Part shown: in pieces, positions 7,457-14,447 of the stretch
How the letters are laid out: each line of letters starts with the position of its first letter
How positions within the stretch are numbered: the stretch's first letter is position 1
NCBI GenBank assembly: GCA_038040395.1
Contig: JBBPIJ010000023.1
Span: 1-38,667, forward strand
DNA: 38,667 bases
Reading direction: 5' to 3'
Origin: VAXT01 sp038040395
Lineage (GTDB): Bacteria > Actinomycetota > Thermoleophilia > Gaiellales > Gaiellaceae
Translations under genes and position numbers: made by a program
Notes under the pieces: generated by a model
What the model saw: only the letters and a program-made list of their open reading frames with translations
The model's database searches: none
What the model was told of the DNA's origin: nothing

Positions 7457-8113
7457 CTAGCTGGGGGGAGAAAAGGCGGCGACCCCCGCAGCGAAGCTGC
7501 GCGCGACCTTCCACTGGTAGGAGTTCGATTGCAGGCGCCGCCTTTCGGGGGGGTTCGACATGAACCCCGTCTCGACCAGGATTGCCGGCACGTTCGCCCA
7601 GTTGAAGCCGGTCAGGTCGCCGCGTTTGTGGAGGCCGAGGTCGCGCGCGCCCGTCGCTGCCACGCTCGACCCGTGGACGAGCCGTGCTGCGCGCAGGCTC
7701 GATGCGTAGATGTCGTCCGTCCAGCCGCGGTGGAAGGCGGGATAGAGCGTGGACAGGCCGTGCCTCGTCGAATCGCGGGAGCCGTCGGCGTGGATGCGAA
7801 GCATCAGTGCAGCGTGGCGGCGGTTGCAGAACTGCGCCCGCGCGACGTTGCCGCCGTTACCGCCGGTGAACGTCGAGCCCGTTCGGGTCATCGCGACGCG
7901 GTAGCCGCGCCGAAGGAGCAGGGTCCGGGTCTTCCTCGCGATCGCGAGCGCGACCTCGGCCTCGCCGCTGGCCCCGCCGCCGTCTTTGATCTTTCGCACG
8001 TTCGAGCCCGGCCCGATCGGCTCGGTCTGGCGTCCGATCGCGGGCGGCGTGCCGTGTCCCGGGTCCAGGCAGATGAGCGCTACCGTGACGGCCTCGGCGA
8101 ACACGCTCTCCAC
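7457..8113 (-). CDS. N-acetylmuramoyl-L-alanine amidase (Amidase_3 family)
   Basis: This zinc enzyme cuts the bond between MurNAc and the stem peptide in peptidoglycan. From the GTG at 8113 it has 218 residues. ALICLDPGHG supplies His20, EAEVALA supplies Glu51, RIHADGS supplies His108 and ILVETGFMSN supplies catalytic Glu181. The domain fills the whole protein. There is no wall-binding module and no clear signal peptide, so export is uncertain. The frame is open to 8173, but that longer start would overlap the divergent gene. The GTG at 8113 has GGAG five bases upstream and is preferred. Some relatives lacking signal peptides are phage or sporulation lysins; nothing phage-like is nearby. Confidence 0.88.
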   Translation of the reverse strand: MESVFAEAVTVALICLDPGHGTPPAIGRQTEPIGPGSNVRKIKDGGGASGEAEVALAIARKTRTLLLRRGYRVAMTRTGSTFTGGNGGNVARAQFCNRRHAALMLRIHADGSRDSTRHGLSTLYPAFHRGWTDDIYASSLRAARLVHGSSVAATGARDLGLHKRGDLTGFNWANVPAILVETGFMSNPPERRRLQSNSYQWKVARSFAAGVAAFSPPS

Positions 8114-8164
8114 GATAGCTCCGTTCGTTTCCCCACCTGGCGTTGCGGGCAGGACGCTGGCATC

Positions 8165-8797
8165 ATGTGCCACATGGCTCGGGGGTGGGCAGGTCGTCCG
8201 AGGAGAGCCTTCGTCGCTGGGGTGCTCGCGCTGCTCGGCTTGCTCGCGTTCGCCGTTCCGGCGTTCGGCGCCGCCGACCCGCCGCCGATCCCCAAGCCAG
8301 ATCCTCCGCCGAAGGCGGCCCCGCCGCCACCACCGGTGTCACGTCCACCGGCGCCTCAGCCCGTCGCGCCCGCGCCCGTCGCGCCTGCGCCGGTAACGGC
8401 ACCCGCCGTGGTTCATCCGACGCTGGCCGAGCGGCGCGCGGCGGCCCAACGCCGTGCCGCGGTCGAGCGTCGCGCCGCTGCCAAGCGCCGTGCCAGGAAG
8501 GCAGCTCGCCAGCGCGTGGCGGCCGCGAAGCTCGCAGCCACTCACCGCCGAGAGCGGGCCGCGGCGCAGCTCGCAGCCGGCAATGCCTCGTCCTCCAGCT
8601 CGGGCCTCCTCTTCCTCCTGGTCGTGTTCGGGGCTGCGCTCCTGATGGTCGCGCTCGCGGTCACCCCCGCGCGAGCCGTTCCCTGGAGCCGTGCGTCACG
8701 CGTGCTCGAGGACAGGCGCGACGAGTTCGGCGTCATGGGCGCGATGGGGCTCGTCGCGACGTTCGTTTTCTTTCTCCTGGTTCAGGTGACGAAATAG
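8165..8797 (+). CDS. Pro/Ala-rich protein with signal peptide and two C-terminal membrane spans
   Basis: The 210-residue product starts MCHMARGWAGRPRRAFVAGVLALLGLLAFAVPAFGA, a textbook signal peptide. A proline-rich stretch with PAPVAPAPV repeats comes next, then an Ala/Arg-rich helix with RRAAAQRRAAVERRAAAKRR. Two hydrophobic spans close the protein (SSGLLFLLVVFGAALLMVALAV and MGAMGLVATFVFFLLVQVTK). The outside part could thread the cell wall, with the basic helix meeting teichoic-like or DNA polyanions. A second start at the ATG at 8174 is possible. It is divergent from the amidase, which suggests a shared promoter region and cell-wall context. Function unknown. Confidence 0.75.
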   Translation: MCHMARGWAGRPRRAFVAGVLALLGLLAFAVPAFGAADPPPIPKPDPPPKAAPPPPPVSRPPAPQPVAPAPVAPAPVTAPAVVHPTLAERRAAAQRRAAVERRAAAKRRARKAARQRVAAAKLAATHRRERAAAQLAAGNASSSSSGLLFLLVVFGAALLMVALAVTPARAVPWSRASRVLEDRRDEFGVMGAMGLVATFVFFLLVQVTK

Positions 8798-8800
8798 ACG

Positions 8801-8817
8801 CGGGCGTGATTAGCCCG
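8801..8817. terminator. Short hairpin between convergent genes
   Basis: CGGGC at 8801-8805 pairs with GCCCG at 8813-8817 around a 7-base loop. It sits exactly in the 23-bp gap between the convergent genes ending at 8797 and 8821. There is no T-run, so it is at best a weak or factor-assisted bidirectional terminator. Confidence 0.3.
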
Positions 8818-8820
8818 TAG

Positions 8821-9597
8821 CTAACCGCCGGCGCGCTCAGCGCTTCTCAGACCGCGTACCGCCCAGAGCACGAACCCGCCCGCCAGGCCGAAAGCCAGCG
8901 CGTAGGCGAGAGCGACGTGCTCGGGCGAGCCCGAGATCAGGCTCCGTCCGGCCTCGAGGAGCGCCGTCGACGGGTTGACGCTCGCGACGGCGTGCAGCCA
9001 GCCGTTGAGCAACGACAACGGGACGTAGACAGGCGCGAAGAACAGGACGAGGAAGACCGGCATCTGCATGACCGGGCCTGCCTGCATCGTCCGGAAGCGC
9101 ATCGCGACGCCCGTCGCCCAGAGCGTTCCCGCGATGCTGACGACCAGGGCCAGGCCATAGAGGGCGAAGAGGTCGACTCCGTCTCCGCTCACCTTCATTC
9201 TGGCCACGAGCGCGACGATCGTCAGGATCGCGGCGGTCACGAGCCAGCGCGCAAGGGCCGCGAGCACATAGCCGGCGATGATTCCGCTGCGCCGCGGGGC
9301 CGCGAGCATCAGCCGCCTCGCAAAGCCGTACTCGAAGTCCCGCGCGACGCCGAAGCCCGTGAAGACGCCGCCGAAGGCCGCGGACTGCAACAGGACGAAA
9401 ACGAACTGGAACGCGGTGTAGCCGTCCGGAAAGTCGAACCCGGGAATGTTGTCGACCCGCGAGAGCCCGCCCGCAAAGGCCGTGAAGAAGAAGAGCGGGA
9501 AGATGAGGCTCGGGAAGAGGATCGAGGGCGTGGTGAACACGTTGTGCAGCACGCGCCAGGCGACCGCGAACGCGACGGACCAGAAGTTCCTGCTCAT
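8821..9597 (-). CDS. ABC-2 type exporter permease, second subunit
   Basis: The 258-residue integral membrane protein has about six hydrophobic spans. It carries the ABC-2 permease pattern: a TPSILFPSLIFPLFFFTAF start, a GVARDFEYGFARRLMLAAPRR coupling segment after the second span, and an FAPVYVPLSLLNGWLHAVASVNPSTALLEAGRSLI end typical of DrrB-like drug or lipid exporters. Its ATG overlaps the stop of the upstream permease by four bases (ATGA). Together with that permease and the ATPase it would form one heterodimeric exporter. The substrate cannot be read from the sequence. Confidence 0.88.
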   Translation of the reverse strand: MSRNFWSVAFAVAWRVLHNVFTTPSILFPSLIFPLFFFTAFAGGLSRVDNIPGFDFPDGYTAFQFVFVLLQSAAFGGVFTGFGVARDFEYGFARRLMLAAPRRSGIIAGYVLAALARWLVTAAILTIVALVARMKVSGDGVDLFALYGLALVVSIAGTLWATGVAMRFRTMQAGPVMQMPVFLVLFFAPVYVPLSLLNGWLHAVASVNPSTALLEAGRSLISGSPEHVALAYALAFGLAGGFVLWAVRGLRSAERAGG

Positions 9598-10367
9598 GTC
9601 CGGGTCAGCCTCAGGCGGAGGGCCCAGGAACCGGCGGCGATCGAGCCCGCGCACATGAGCGCGGCGATGCCGAAGGCGAGCATGAGGGCCTGCCCGTCCC
9701 AGCCCGTGATGATCAGGCTGCGGACGCCTTCGATCAAATACGAGACGGGGTTGACCGTCGCGGCGAAGCGGAACCAGTCGATTTCGATCAGGTTGCGCGG
9801 CAGGTTCATCGAAGAGAGGAAGAGTGAGACGAAGAGGAGCGGGAAGAGCCCCTGGACGGCTTCGCCCGAACCGGTGCGCAGGGCGAAGAAGGCGCCGAGA
9901 GAGCCGAACGCGATCGCGATCATCGTGGCGAGTGCGAGCAGGACGAACGCGCCGCCGACGCCCGACGCGAGGCGGACGCCCACGATCAGCCCGACCGAGA
10001 GGTAGAAGATCGCCTGGACGAGGCCCATCGCCGCGATCCCCGCGAGCTGGCCCGCGATCAGCGCCGCGCCGCGCATGGGCGTGAGCGCGAGCCGGTTCAG
10101 GAACCCCGACTGGATGTCGCGCGCGAGATCGGTGCCCGCGTTCATCGTCGCAAAGAGCGCGCCCTGGATGAAGGGAAACGCGAGGAAGAAGGCGAGGAAC
10201 GAATCCGAGGGGAAGCCGGGGATGTTCGTCGCGGAATGGAGCCCGGCCGAGGTGACGGCGAGCAGCATCATCGGAAAGACGAACGGGAAGATGACGTTCG
10301 CGGGCTGGCGCGCCGTCCGCAGCACCGCCCGGCGGGCGATGTGCCCGATCTGCGCGGCGATGCTCAT
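9594..10367 (-). CDS. ABC-2 type exporter permease, first subunit
   Basis: A 257-residue membrane protein with about six spans and the same ABC-2 layout as its neighbour: ANVIFPFVFPMMLLAVTS, then the TDLARDIQSGFLNRLALTPMRG coupling helix, then NLPRNLIEIDWFRFAATVNPVSYLIEGVRSLI. The closing motif is characteristic of DrrB/NodJ-type permeases. Its ATG overlaps the stop of the ATPase gene by four bases, so all three genes are translated together. The two permeases are similar in plan but diverged, fitting a heterodimer that arose by duplication. Confidence 0.88.
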   Translation of the reverse strand: MSIAAQIGHIARRAVLRTARQPANVIFPFVFPMMLLAVTSAGLHSATNIPGFPSDSFLAFFLAFPFIQGALFATMNAGTDLARDIQSGFLNRLALTPMRGAALIAGQLAGIAAMGLVQAIFYLSVGLIVGVRLASGVGGAFVLLALATMIAIAFGSLGAFFALRTGSGEAVQGLFPLLFVSLFLSSMNLPRNLIEIDWFRFAATVNPVSYLIEGVRSLIITGWDGQALMLAFGIAALMCAGSIAAGSWALRLRLTRT

Positions 10368-11341
10368 TCCGGCGTGTCCTGCGCCTCGTCGCCGGCGCCC
10401 TCGAGCGAGCGGCCCGTCTTGGCGAGGAAGACGTCGTCCAGGCTCGGCGCGTTCAGCTCTAGGTGCTCGAGCTCGATTCCCTCCCCGTCGAGCGCGCGGA
10501 CGATGCCGGCAAGGCTCTCGGCGCCCTCGGACAGCCGCACTGCGACGCCCTTCGGCGAGCCGTCGGTCAGCTCGCCGAACCGCTCGAGAATGCGGGCGAT
10601 CGCCGCCGGGTCGGTTCCGTCGCGTGGAATCGCCTCGACGGTCGGCCGGCCGATCTGCGCCTTCAGGGCCTCGGTCGTCCCCTCGGCCACGATCTTTCCG
10701 TGGTCGATGATCCCGACCCGGTCAGCGAGGGCATCGGCCTCCTCGAGGTACTGCGTCGTCAGGAAGACGGTGACGCCCTCGTCGCGGGCTAGGCGCCCGA
10801 CCTCGGACCAGAGCGCGCTTCGGCTCTGCGGATCGAGGCCTGTCGTAGGCTCGTCGAGGAAGAGGATCGTCGGTCGGTGGACGAGGGCGAGCGCGAGGTC
10901 CAGCCGCCGCTTCATCCCGCCCGAGTACCCGCCGACTTTGCGGTCGCCTGCCTGGGTGAGGCCGACTCGCTCGAGCAGCTCCTGCGCTCGTGTTCGCCGC
11001 TCCCCGCGCGGGATCCCGTGAAGGGCGCACTGGAGCTTCAGGTGCTCCCGGCCGGTCAGGAGATTGTCGAGCGCCGCCTCCTGGAGCGCGGCTCCGATCG
11101 AAGCCCGCACCTTCGGCCCCTCTTTCACGATGTCGAAACCGGCGACGCGAGCCGTGCCGGAGGTCGGCGGGAGAAGCGTCGTCAGCATGTGCACCGTCGT
11201 CGACTTCCCCGCGCCGTTTGGGCCCAGGAAGCCGTAGATCTCGCCGGGCGCCACGCTGAGCTCGATCCCGTCGACCGCGCGAATGTCGCCCTTGAATGTT
11301 CGAACGAGGCCCTCGGCCTCGATTCCGTGCTCCGCCCTCAC
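10364..11341 (-). CDS. ABC exporter ATP-binding protein (DrrA-like)
   Basis: The 325-residue cytoplasmic ATPase has Walker A GPNGAGKST, Q-loop ALQEAALDNLLTG, ABC signature YSGGMKRRLDLA, Walker B ILFLDEPTTGLDP and switch His region FLTTQYLEEADAL. The C-terminal 100 residues (IVAEGTTEALKAQIG then LNAPSLDDVFLAKTGRSLEG) are the DrrA-type extension that contacts the permeases. The family exports antibiotics, lipids or polyketides. It heads the three-gene unit; the start shown is a GTG at 11341, just beyond the stop of the FMN-reductase gene (11349), which probably lies on the same transcript. It could serve self-protection, but no biosynthetic genes are adjacent. Confidence 0.92.
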   Translation of the reverse strand: MRAEHGIEAEGLVRTFKGDIRAVDGIELSVAPGEIYGFLGPNGAGKSTTVHMLTTLLPPTSGTARVAGFDIVKEGPKVRASIGAALQEAALDNLLTGREHLKLQCALHGIPRGERRTRAQELLERVGLTQAGDRKVGGYSGGMKRRLDLALALVHRPTILFLDEPTTGLDPQSRSALWSEVGRLARDEGVTVFLTTQYLEEADALADRVGIIDHGKIVAEGTTEALKAQIGRPTVEAIPRDGTDPAAIARILERFGELTDGSPKGVAVRLSEGAESLAGIVRALDGEGIELEHLELNAPSLDDVFLAKTGRSLEGAGDEAQDTPE

Positions 11342-11348
11342 GCCCTCA

Positions 11349-11912
11349 CTATGCCGCTTCGACGCGCTGACGGGCTCGCGGGGCGGCTGCGAGGCCCTCG
11401 AGGAGGGCGCGGATCGAGTCTCGGGTCCTTCCGTCCACCAGCCGGCCGTCCTCGTCGAAGTGCTCCCACGCGACGGGGAGCGCGACCTCCGGCTCCTCGA
11501 GCACGATGGCGCCGGGGTAGAGCAGCGTGTCTCGCACTTGCTGCTGCGCGCGGCGAGTGCCTCCTTGGCCGGTCGAGGCGCCGATGACGGCGACAGGCTT
11601 CCAGCGGAGGACCGACGCGAGCGCCGGGCGCGAGAGCCAGTCGATCGCGTTCTTGAGCACCCCGGACGTGCCGCGGTTGTACTCGGGGGTCGCGATCAGA
11701 ACCGCGTCCGCCTCGGCCACTGCAGCCCTGAAGGCGACGACGGAAGCGGGATCCCCGGCGGCTTCCACGTCGCCGTCGTAGAACGGGATGGGGGAGAGGT
11801 CGTACTCCTCGATCTCGACGCCGGCCGGCGCGAGCTCCCGGGCAGCCCGGAGGAGCGCTCGGTTGTACGAGCGCTCTCGCAGGCTGCCTGAGATGGCGAG
11901 GATTCGGGTCAC
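11349..11912 (-). CDS. NAD(P)H-dependent FMN reductase (flavodoxin-like)
   Basis: The 187-residue product starts TRILAISGSLRERSYNRALLRAA, the FMN phosphate-binding loop of the NADPH-dependent FMN reductase family. It continues with LSPIPFYDGDVE, VLIATPEYNRGTSGVLKNAIDWLSRP (flavin-ring loop) and KPVAVIGASTGQGGTRRAQQQVR. These enzymes reduce flavin or quinone-like compounds with NAD(P)H. The GTG at 11912 overlaps the yceI stop (GTGA), so the two are co-translated. The divergent MarR gene suggests induction by an oxidant or aromatic compound, a common theme for such reductases. Confidence 0.9.
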   Translation of the reverse strand: MTRILAISGSLRERSYNRALLRAARELAPAGVEIEEYDLSPIPFYDGDVEAAGDPASVVAFRAAVAEADAVLIATPEYNRGTSGVLKNAIDWLSRPALASVLRWKPVAVIGASTGQGGTRRAQQQVRDTLLYPGAIVLEEPEVALPVAWEHFDEDGRLVDGRTRDSIRALLEGLAAAPRARQRVEAA

Positions 11913-12415
11913 TGGCGGATCGCCGTGATGTCGGCGGTGATCTCCACGCGGGTCGGGCCCCACTCGATCGCGCCCTCGACGCGGAACAGAGTCTTCTCGA
12001 CGCCTTCGGCGTCGGTACCGGTGCCCTGGAACTTCGCGTCGAGCTCGACCGGGACCGGAACCTCCTTGATCGTCAACTCGCCGACGATCTTGTGCCGGTT
12101 GCCGTCGACCTGCTCGATCCGGCTCGACTCGAAGCTGATCTCGGGGAAGCGATCGGTGTCGAGCATGTCCGGCGCGCGCAGATGGCCGTCGCGCATCTCG
12201 TTGTCGGTGAGGACGCTTGCGGTGCGGACGACACCCTTCGCCGCCTGCTCATCGCCGCCCTCGACGCTACCCTCGAACTCTGTGAAGCGACCGGCAATCG
12301 ACTTCATCCCGGCGTCGAGATCGATGACGTCCCACCGAATGCTCGAGTGGACCGGGTCCACCGCCCACGTGCCTGTGGGGATCAGCGTGGTGGTCTCTGT
12401 CTGAACTGCGGACAT
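11909..12415 (-). CDS. YceI-family lipocalin-like protein (no signal peptide)
   Basis: The 168-residue product shows the YceI pattern: GTWAVDPVHSSIRWDVIDLDAG near the start, GRFTEFEGSV, MRDGHLRAPDMLDTDRFPEISFESSRIE, GELTIKEVPVPVELDAKF and RVEGAIEWGPTRVEITADI. YceI proteins bind isoprenoid-type lipids in an eight-stranded barrel. This one has no signal peptide and so should be cytoplasmic, as are many actinobacterial members. The ATG at 12415 has GGAAGGAG five bases upstream. A consensus-like promoter and MarR operator lie just upstream, and the FMN reductase follows with overlap. Confidence 0.93.
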   Translation of the reverse strand: MSAVQTETTTLIPTGTWAVDPVHSSIRWDVIDLDAGMKSIAGRFTEFEGSVEGGDEQAAKGVVRTASVLTDNEMRDGHLRAPDMLDTDRFPEISFESSRIEQVDGNRHKIVGELTIKEVPVPVELDAKFQGTGTDAEGVEKTLFRVEGAIEWGPTRVEITADITAIRQ

Positions 12416-12450
12416 CTGGACTCCTTCCAGGTCTAGTGTTAGTATTTGCG

Positions 12451-12467
12451 TGCTCAATAGTTGAGCA
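12451..12467. promoter_or_regulatory. Probable MarR operator (7-3-7 palindrome)
   Basis: TGCTCAA at 12451-12457 and TTGAGCA at 12461-12467 form a perfect palindrome around TAG. It lies between the divergent yceI and marR genes, at about the predicted transcription start of yceI. A second, imperfect site, TTGA-4-TCAA at 12491-12502, overlaps the marR start codon. MarR dimers bind such palindromes of 16-20 bp, so both genes are probably repressed from here. Confidence 0.7.
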
Positions 12468-12473
12468 GTCAAT

Positions 12474-12502
12474 AAGATAGCGGAGGAAGCTTGAGTAGTC
12501 AA
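12474..12502 (-). promoter_or_regulatory. Sigma-70-like promoter for yceI
   Basis: On the minus strand TTGACT (12502-12497) is a -35 match, followed by exactly 17 bases and TATCTT (12479-12474) as the -10. The predicted start falls near 12467, on the edge of the MarR palindrome, so a bound repressor would block initiation. The -35 lies inside the first codons of the divergent marR gene. Confidence 0.65.
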
Positions 12503-12958
12503 GTATTAGAGTTGCGAGGCGTAGAACTGGAGGCGTGGGCCAACTTCCTCCGGGCTCACGCTGCCGTCACTCGGCAGTTCAACGCCGAGCTCCTGACCGC
12601 CCACGGCCTGACGATCAACGACTTCGACGTCCTCGCTCAGCTCGCGCGCGCGCCGGAGCGCGCGCTCAAGCGGGTCGACCTCGCCGAGCGCGTTCTGCTC
12701 ACGCCTTCCGGGATCACGCGTCTGCTCAAGGGTCTCGAGCAGGCCGGCTACGTGTGCAACCGCTCCTGTGACGAGGATGCCCGCGTGACCTACGCCGTGC
12801 TGACCGACAAGGGCCACGAGAAGCTTCGAGAGGCCGGCAAAACCCACCTCGCAAGCGTGCGTGCGCTCTTCTCGGAGCGGTTCGAGAAGGACGAGCTTCG
12901 CTCGCTCGCACAGCTGCTCGAGCGCTTACCCCTGAGCGGGGATCCCTGCGGCGAATAG
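12491..12958 (+). CDS. MarR-family transcriptional regulator
   Basis: The 155-residue protein has the MarR winged-helix layout: a dimerisation helix (WANFLRAHAAVTRQFNAELLTAHGLTINDFDVLAQLA), recognition helix LLTPSGITRLLKGLEQAGYV and wing CDEDARVTYAVLTDKGHEKL, then the C-terminal dimer helix. The start is a TTG with GGAGGA four bases upstream; no ATG or GTG is available. It is divergent from yceI and the FMN reductase and shares operator sites with them, so it is probably their repressor and its own. Cys residues in the RSCDED wing could sense oxidants, but this is not shown. Confidence 0.92.
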   Translation: MSSQVLELRGVELEAWANFLRAHAAVTRQFNAELLTAHGLTINDFDVLAQLARAPERALKRVDLAERVLLTPSGITRLLKGLEQAGYVCNRSCDEDARVTYAVLTDKGHEKLREAGKTHLASVRALFSERFEKDELRSLAQLLERLPLSGDPCGE

Positions 12959-12968
12959 CCTGCCGCGG

Positions 12969-13481
12969 GTGATCGAGCTCTACCCGATGACTCCGGCGTT
13001 CCTGGAAGCGGTCCTCGACGGGCGCCGCGACGAGGCCGCGACTTTGATCGGCGCCGAGCTTCCGGACGAGTTCCCACGCGACGGGGAACGCCGCTTCCTC
13101 ACCCTTCGGCTCGGCCAGATGCGGGAGGACGCGCGGTTCGAGGACTGGAGCCCGTTCGCGGTCGTCCTCGAGGGACGCATGATCGGGCACGCCGGGTATC
13201 ACGGGCCTCCCGGGGTGAACACGAACCAGAACCTCGACGCAGTCGAGATCGGCTACACGATCGAGCCGGAATACCGGCGCCGTGGCTTTGCGACGGCCGC
13301 AGCCACCGAGCTGATCCGCCGGGCCGAGAAGCGCGGGATCCGCCACGTCATCGCGTGCAGCTCTCCCGAGAACGAGCCTTCGCTCGCGATCATCCGCGGT
13401 CTCGGCTTCACGCAGACCGGTGAGGCGATGGACGAGGAGGACGGGCTCGAGCTCGTCTTCGAGCTCGACCGCGCCGGTTAG
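12969..13481 (+). CDS. GNAT-family N-acetyltransferase
   Basis: A 170-residue single-domain acetyltransferase. It shows strand-loop VEIGYTIEPEYRRRGFATAAATELIRRA with the acetyl-CoA pyrophosphate loop RRRGFA (about residues 103-108), followed by HVIACSSPENEPSLAIIRGLGFTQTGEAMDEEDG, as in RimJ/RimL-like enzymes. The substrate could be a protein N-terminus, an amino sugar or a drug. It starts with GTG ten bases after the marR stop, so it is likely co-transcribed and under the same control. Its stop codon sits at the very edge of the 166-bp TIR element downstream. Confidence 0.88.
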   Translation: MIELYPMTPAFLEAVLDGRRDEAATLIGAELPDEFPRDGERRFLTLRLGQMREDARFEDWSPFAVVLEGRMIGHAGYHGPPGVNTNQNLDAVEIGYTIEPEYRRRGFATAAATELIRRAEKRGIRHVIACSSPENEPSLAIIRGLGFTQTGEAMDEEDGLELVFELDRAG

Positions 13482-13644
13482 GAGGGTTTGGCGAAATATG
13501 GCTGAGCCGCCAGGCCGCGCTGCTCGCCCCGAGGCCGGGTCCTCAGTCGCACCCAGGCTTACTAGCCTGAGCGCTCCCTGCGTCCGCGGCCTCTGAACGA
13601 GCATCGCGCCCTGACGACGAGCAACATTCCGCCAAACCCTCCTA
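13479..13644. mobile_element. 166-bp candidate MITE-like element with terminal inverted repeats
   Basis: TAGGAGGGTTTGGCG at 13479-13493 is exactly inverted at 13630-13644, and the similarity continues inward with mismatches for about ten more bases. The interior has no convincing gene. The left end supplies the TAG stop of the GNAT gene and the right end supplies the TAG stop of the small membrane protein on the minus strand. Size and ends resemble a non-autonomous miniature transposon or dispersed intergenic repeat. No clear target duplication flanks it, and other copies cannot be seen within this window. Confidence 0.5.
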
Positions 13645-13803
13645 GACCAAAAAGTAGACGAGCAACACGGCCGCCACGAGCACGGCGACGACGATTGCGA
13701 TCACGAGCGTCACGCCGCCGAGCACGATCGCCGGTGTCGTCTCATCCTTTCCGCGCGCCGCGCGGCGGAAGAGGCGTTTGGGCGTCTCGACCGGTTCGGG
13801 CAT
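13642..13803 (-). CDS. 53-residue single-span membrane protein
   Basis: From the ATG at 13803 the frame codes for 53 residues: a charged, basic first half (PEPVETPKRLFRRAARGKDE) and then one long hydrophobic helix TPAIVLGGVTLVIAIVVAVLVAAVLLVYFLV that runs to the end. The stop codon is formed by the right inverted repeat of the adjacent element. The start codon lies at the edge of the loop of a 15-bp hairpin, with GGG directly before it, so translation may be controlled or weak. Function unknown. Confidence 0.5.
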   Translation of the reverse strand: MPEPVETPKRLFRRAARGKDETTPAIVLGGVTLVIAIVVAVLVAAVLLVYFLV

Positions 13804-13830
13804 CCCTTTCGGGTTTGCCCGAACCGGTCG
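13788..13830 (-). promoter_or_regulatory. Long hairpin enclosing the start codon of the 53-aa membrane protein
   Basis: Bases 13788-13802 are perfectly complementary to 13816-13830 (15 bp) around a 13-base loop; the similarity continues outward after a 2-base slip. In the minus transcript it lies between two small genes. It may end the upstream 64-residue gene or hide the start of the downstream one. A terminator would need a U-run, which is absent. Confidence 0.5.
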
Positions 13831-13838
13831 ACGCCTAA

Positions 13839-14033
13839 TCAGCTCGTACGGTCTCGATCTCTCTTGCCCATCATGTTGCCGATCGGCAGGCTGTCAACGA
13901 TGAACGACGCCGCGAAAACGGCCAGACCCCAAAAGAGCAGGTCTTGCTTGGTTTCGTTGTCGCTGAGCGCGCCCACGATGAACAGGATGACCGCCAAGAG
14001 CAACACCAGGCCTCGTAATCCTAGGCTCATCAT
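13839..14033 (-). CDS. 64-residue membrane protein with two spans
   Basis: The product LGLRGLVLLLAVILFIVGALSDN then LLFWGLAVFAASFIVDSLPIG has two transmembrane helices joined by a short polar turn (ETKQDL), followed by the basic tail GKRDRDRTS that should face the cytoplasm. Two adjacent ATG codons (14033, 14030) could start it. I recognise the shape of small actinobacterial membrane proteins but no function. It follows the remains of the PAS gene on the same strand. Confidence 0.6.
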   Translation of the reverse strand: MMSLGLRGLVLLLAVILFIVGALSDNETKQDLLFWGLAVFAASFIVDSLPIGNMMGKRDRDRTS

Positions 14034-14318
14034 TGGGCCAGGTTCGCGGCCGGTGTGAAGTCTCCTCTACGCGCGCGCGGGCGGGGCGGCAGCTGATGAA
14101 GCGCGAGAGGGACTGCTCGACGACCTCGTCCTGCCGGAAGCCGAGCAGCTGCGAGACGGCGTCGTTCGCCTGGAGGATCTTGCCTCGAGGCCGGAGACGA
14201 ACACCGGGTCGGGCGCGTTCTTGATGATGATGTCGGCGACGAGGACTTCTCGTGCCGGGGCACCGTCCTGCTTCGCGGCGGCACCGTTCCGCGCGCCCTT
14301 CGTCGCAGGAGTCTTCAC
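14034..14318 (-). pseudogene. PAS-domain sensor fragment broken by a one-base deletion
   Basis: From the GTG at 14318 the frame reads EVLVADIIIKNAPDPVFVSGLEA, the start of a PAS domain, then turns into junk. The neighbouring frame continues the domain exactly: GKILQANDAVSQLLGFRQDEVVEQSLSRFIS. Adding one G in the GAGGCAAG run near 14187-14194 restores GAG-GGC-AAG and joins them. After SRFIS the similarity ends and the frame runs into the next gene, so the 3' part (rest of PAS and any output domain) is also missing. It is probably a decayed sensor; the single-base break alone could be an assembly error. Confidence 0.7.
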
Positions 14319-14447
14319 GCCCTTTAGCCACGGTCATACCCTCCCTGGGCTTGGCTACTGGGCACTGGCGACGATCTTCGGTTCATTCTGCTTGCTCACA
14401 ACCCTGCTCGCAAGAGTTTTGGCCATTCGTCGCGCTAGGCTCGGCTC

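Noticed and set aside
7309..8113. Phage lysis cassette (small protein plus amidase)
   Set aside because: The small frame has no membrane span, the genes converge rather than form an operon, and no phage structural genes are near.
8821..11341. Antibiotic biosynthesis cluster around the DrrA-like exporter
   Set aside because: Only the exporter is present; neighbours are redox and regulatory genes with no synthase or tailoring set.
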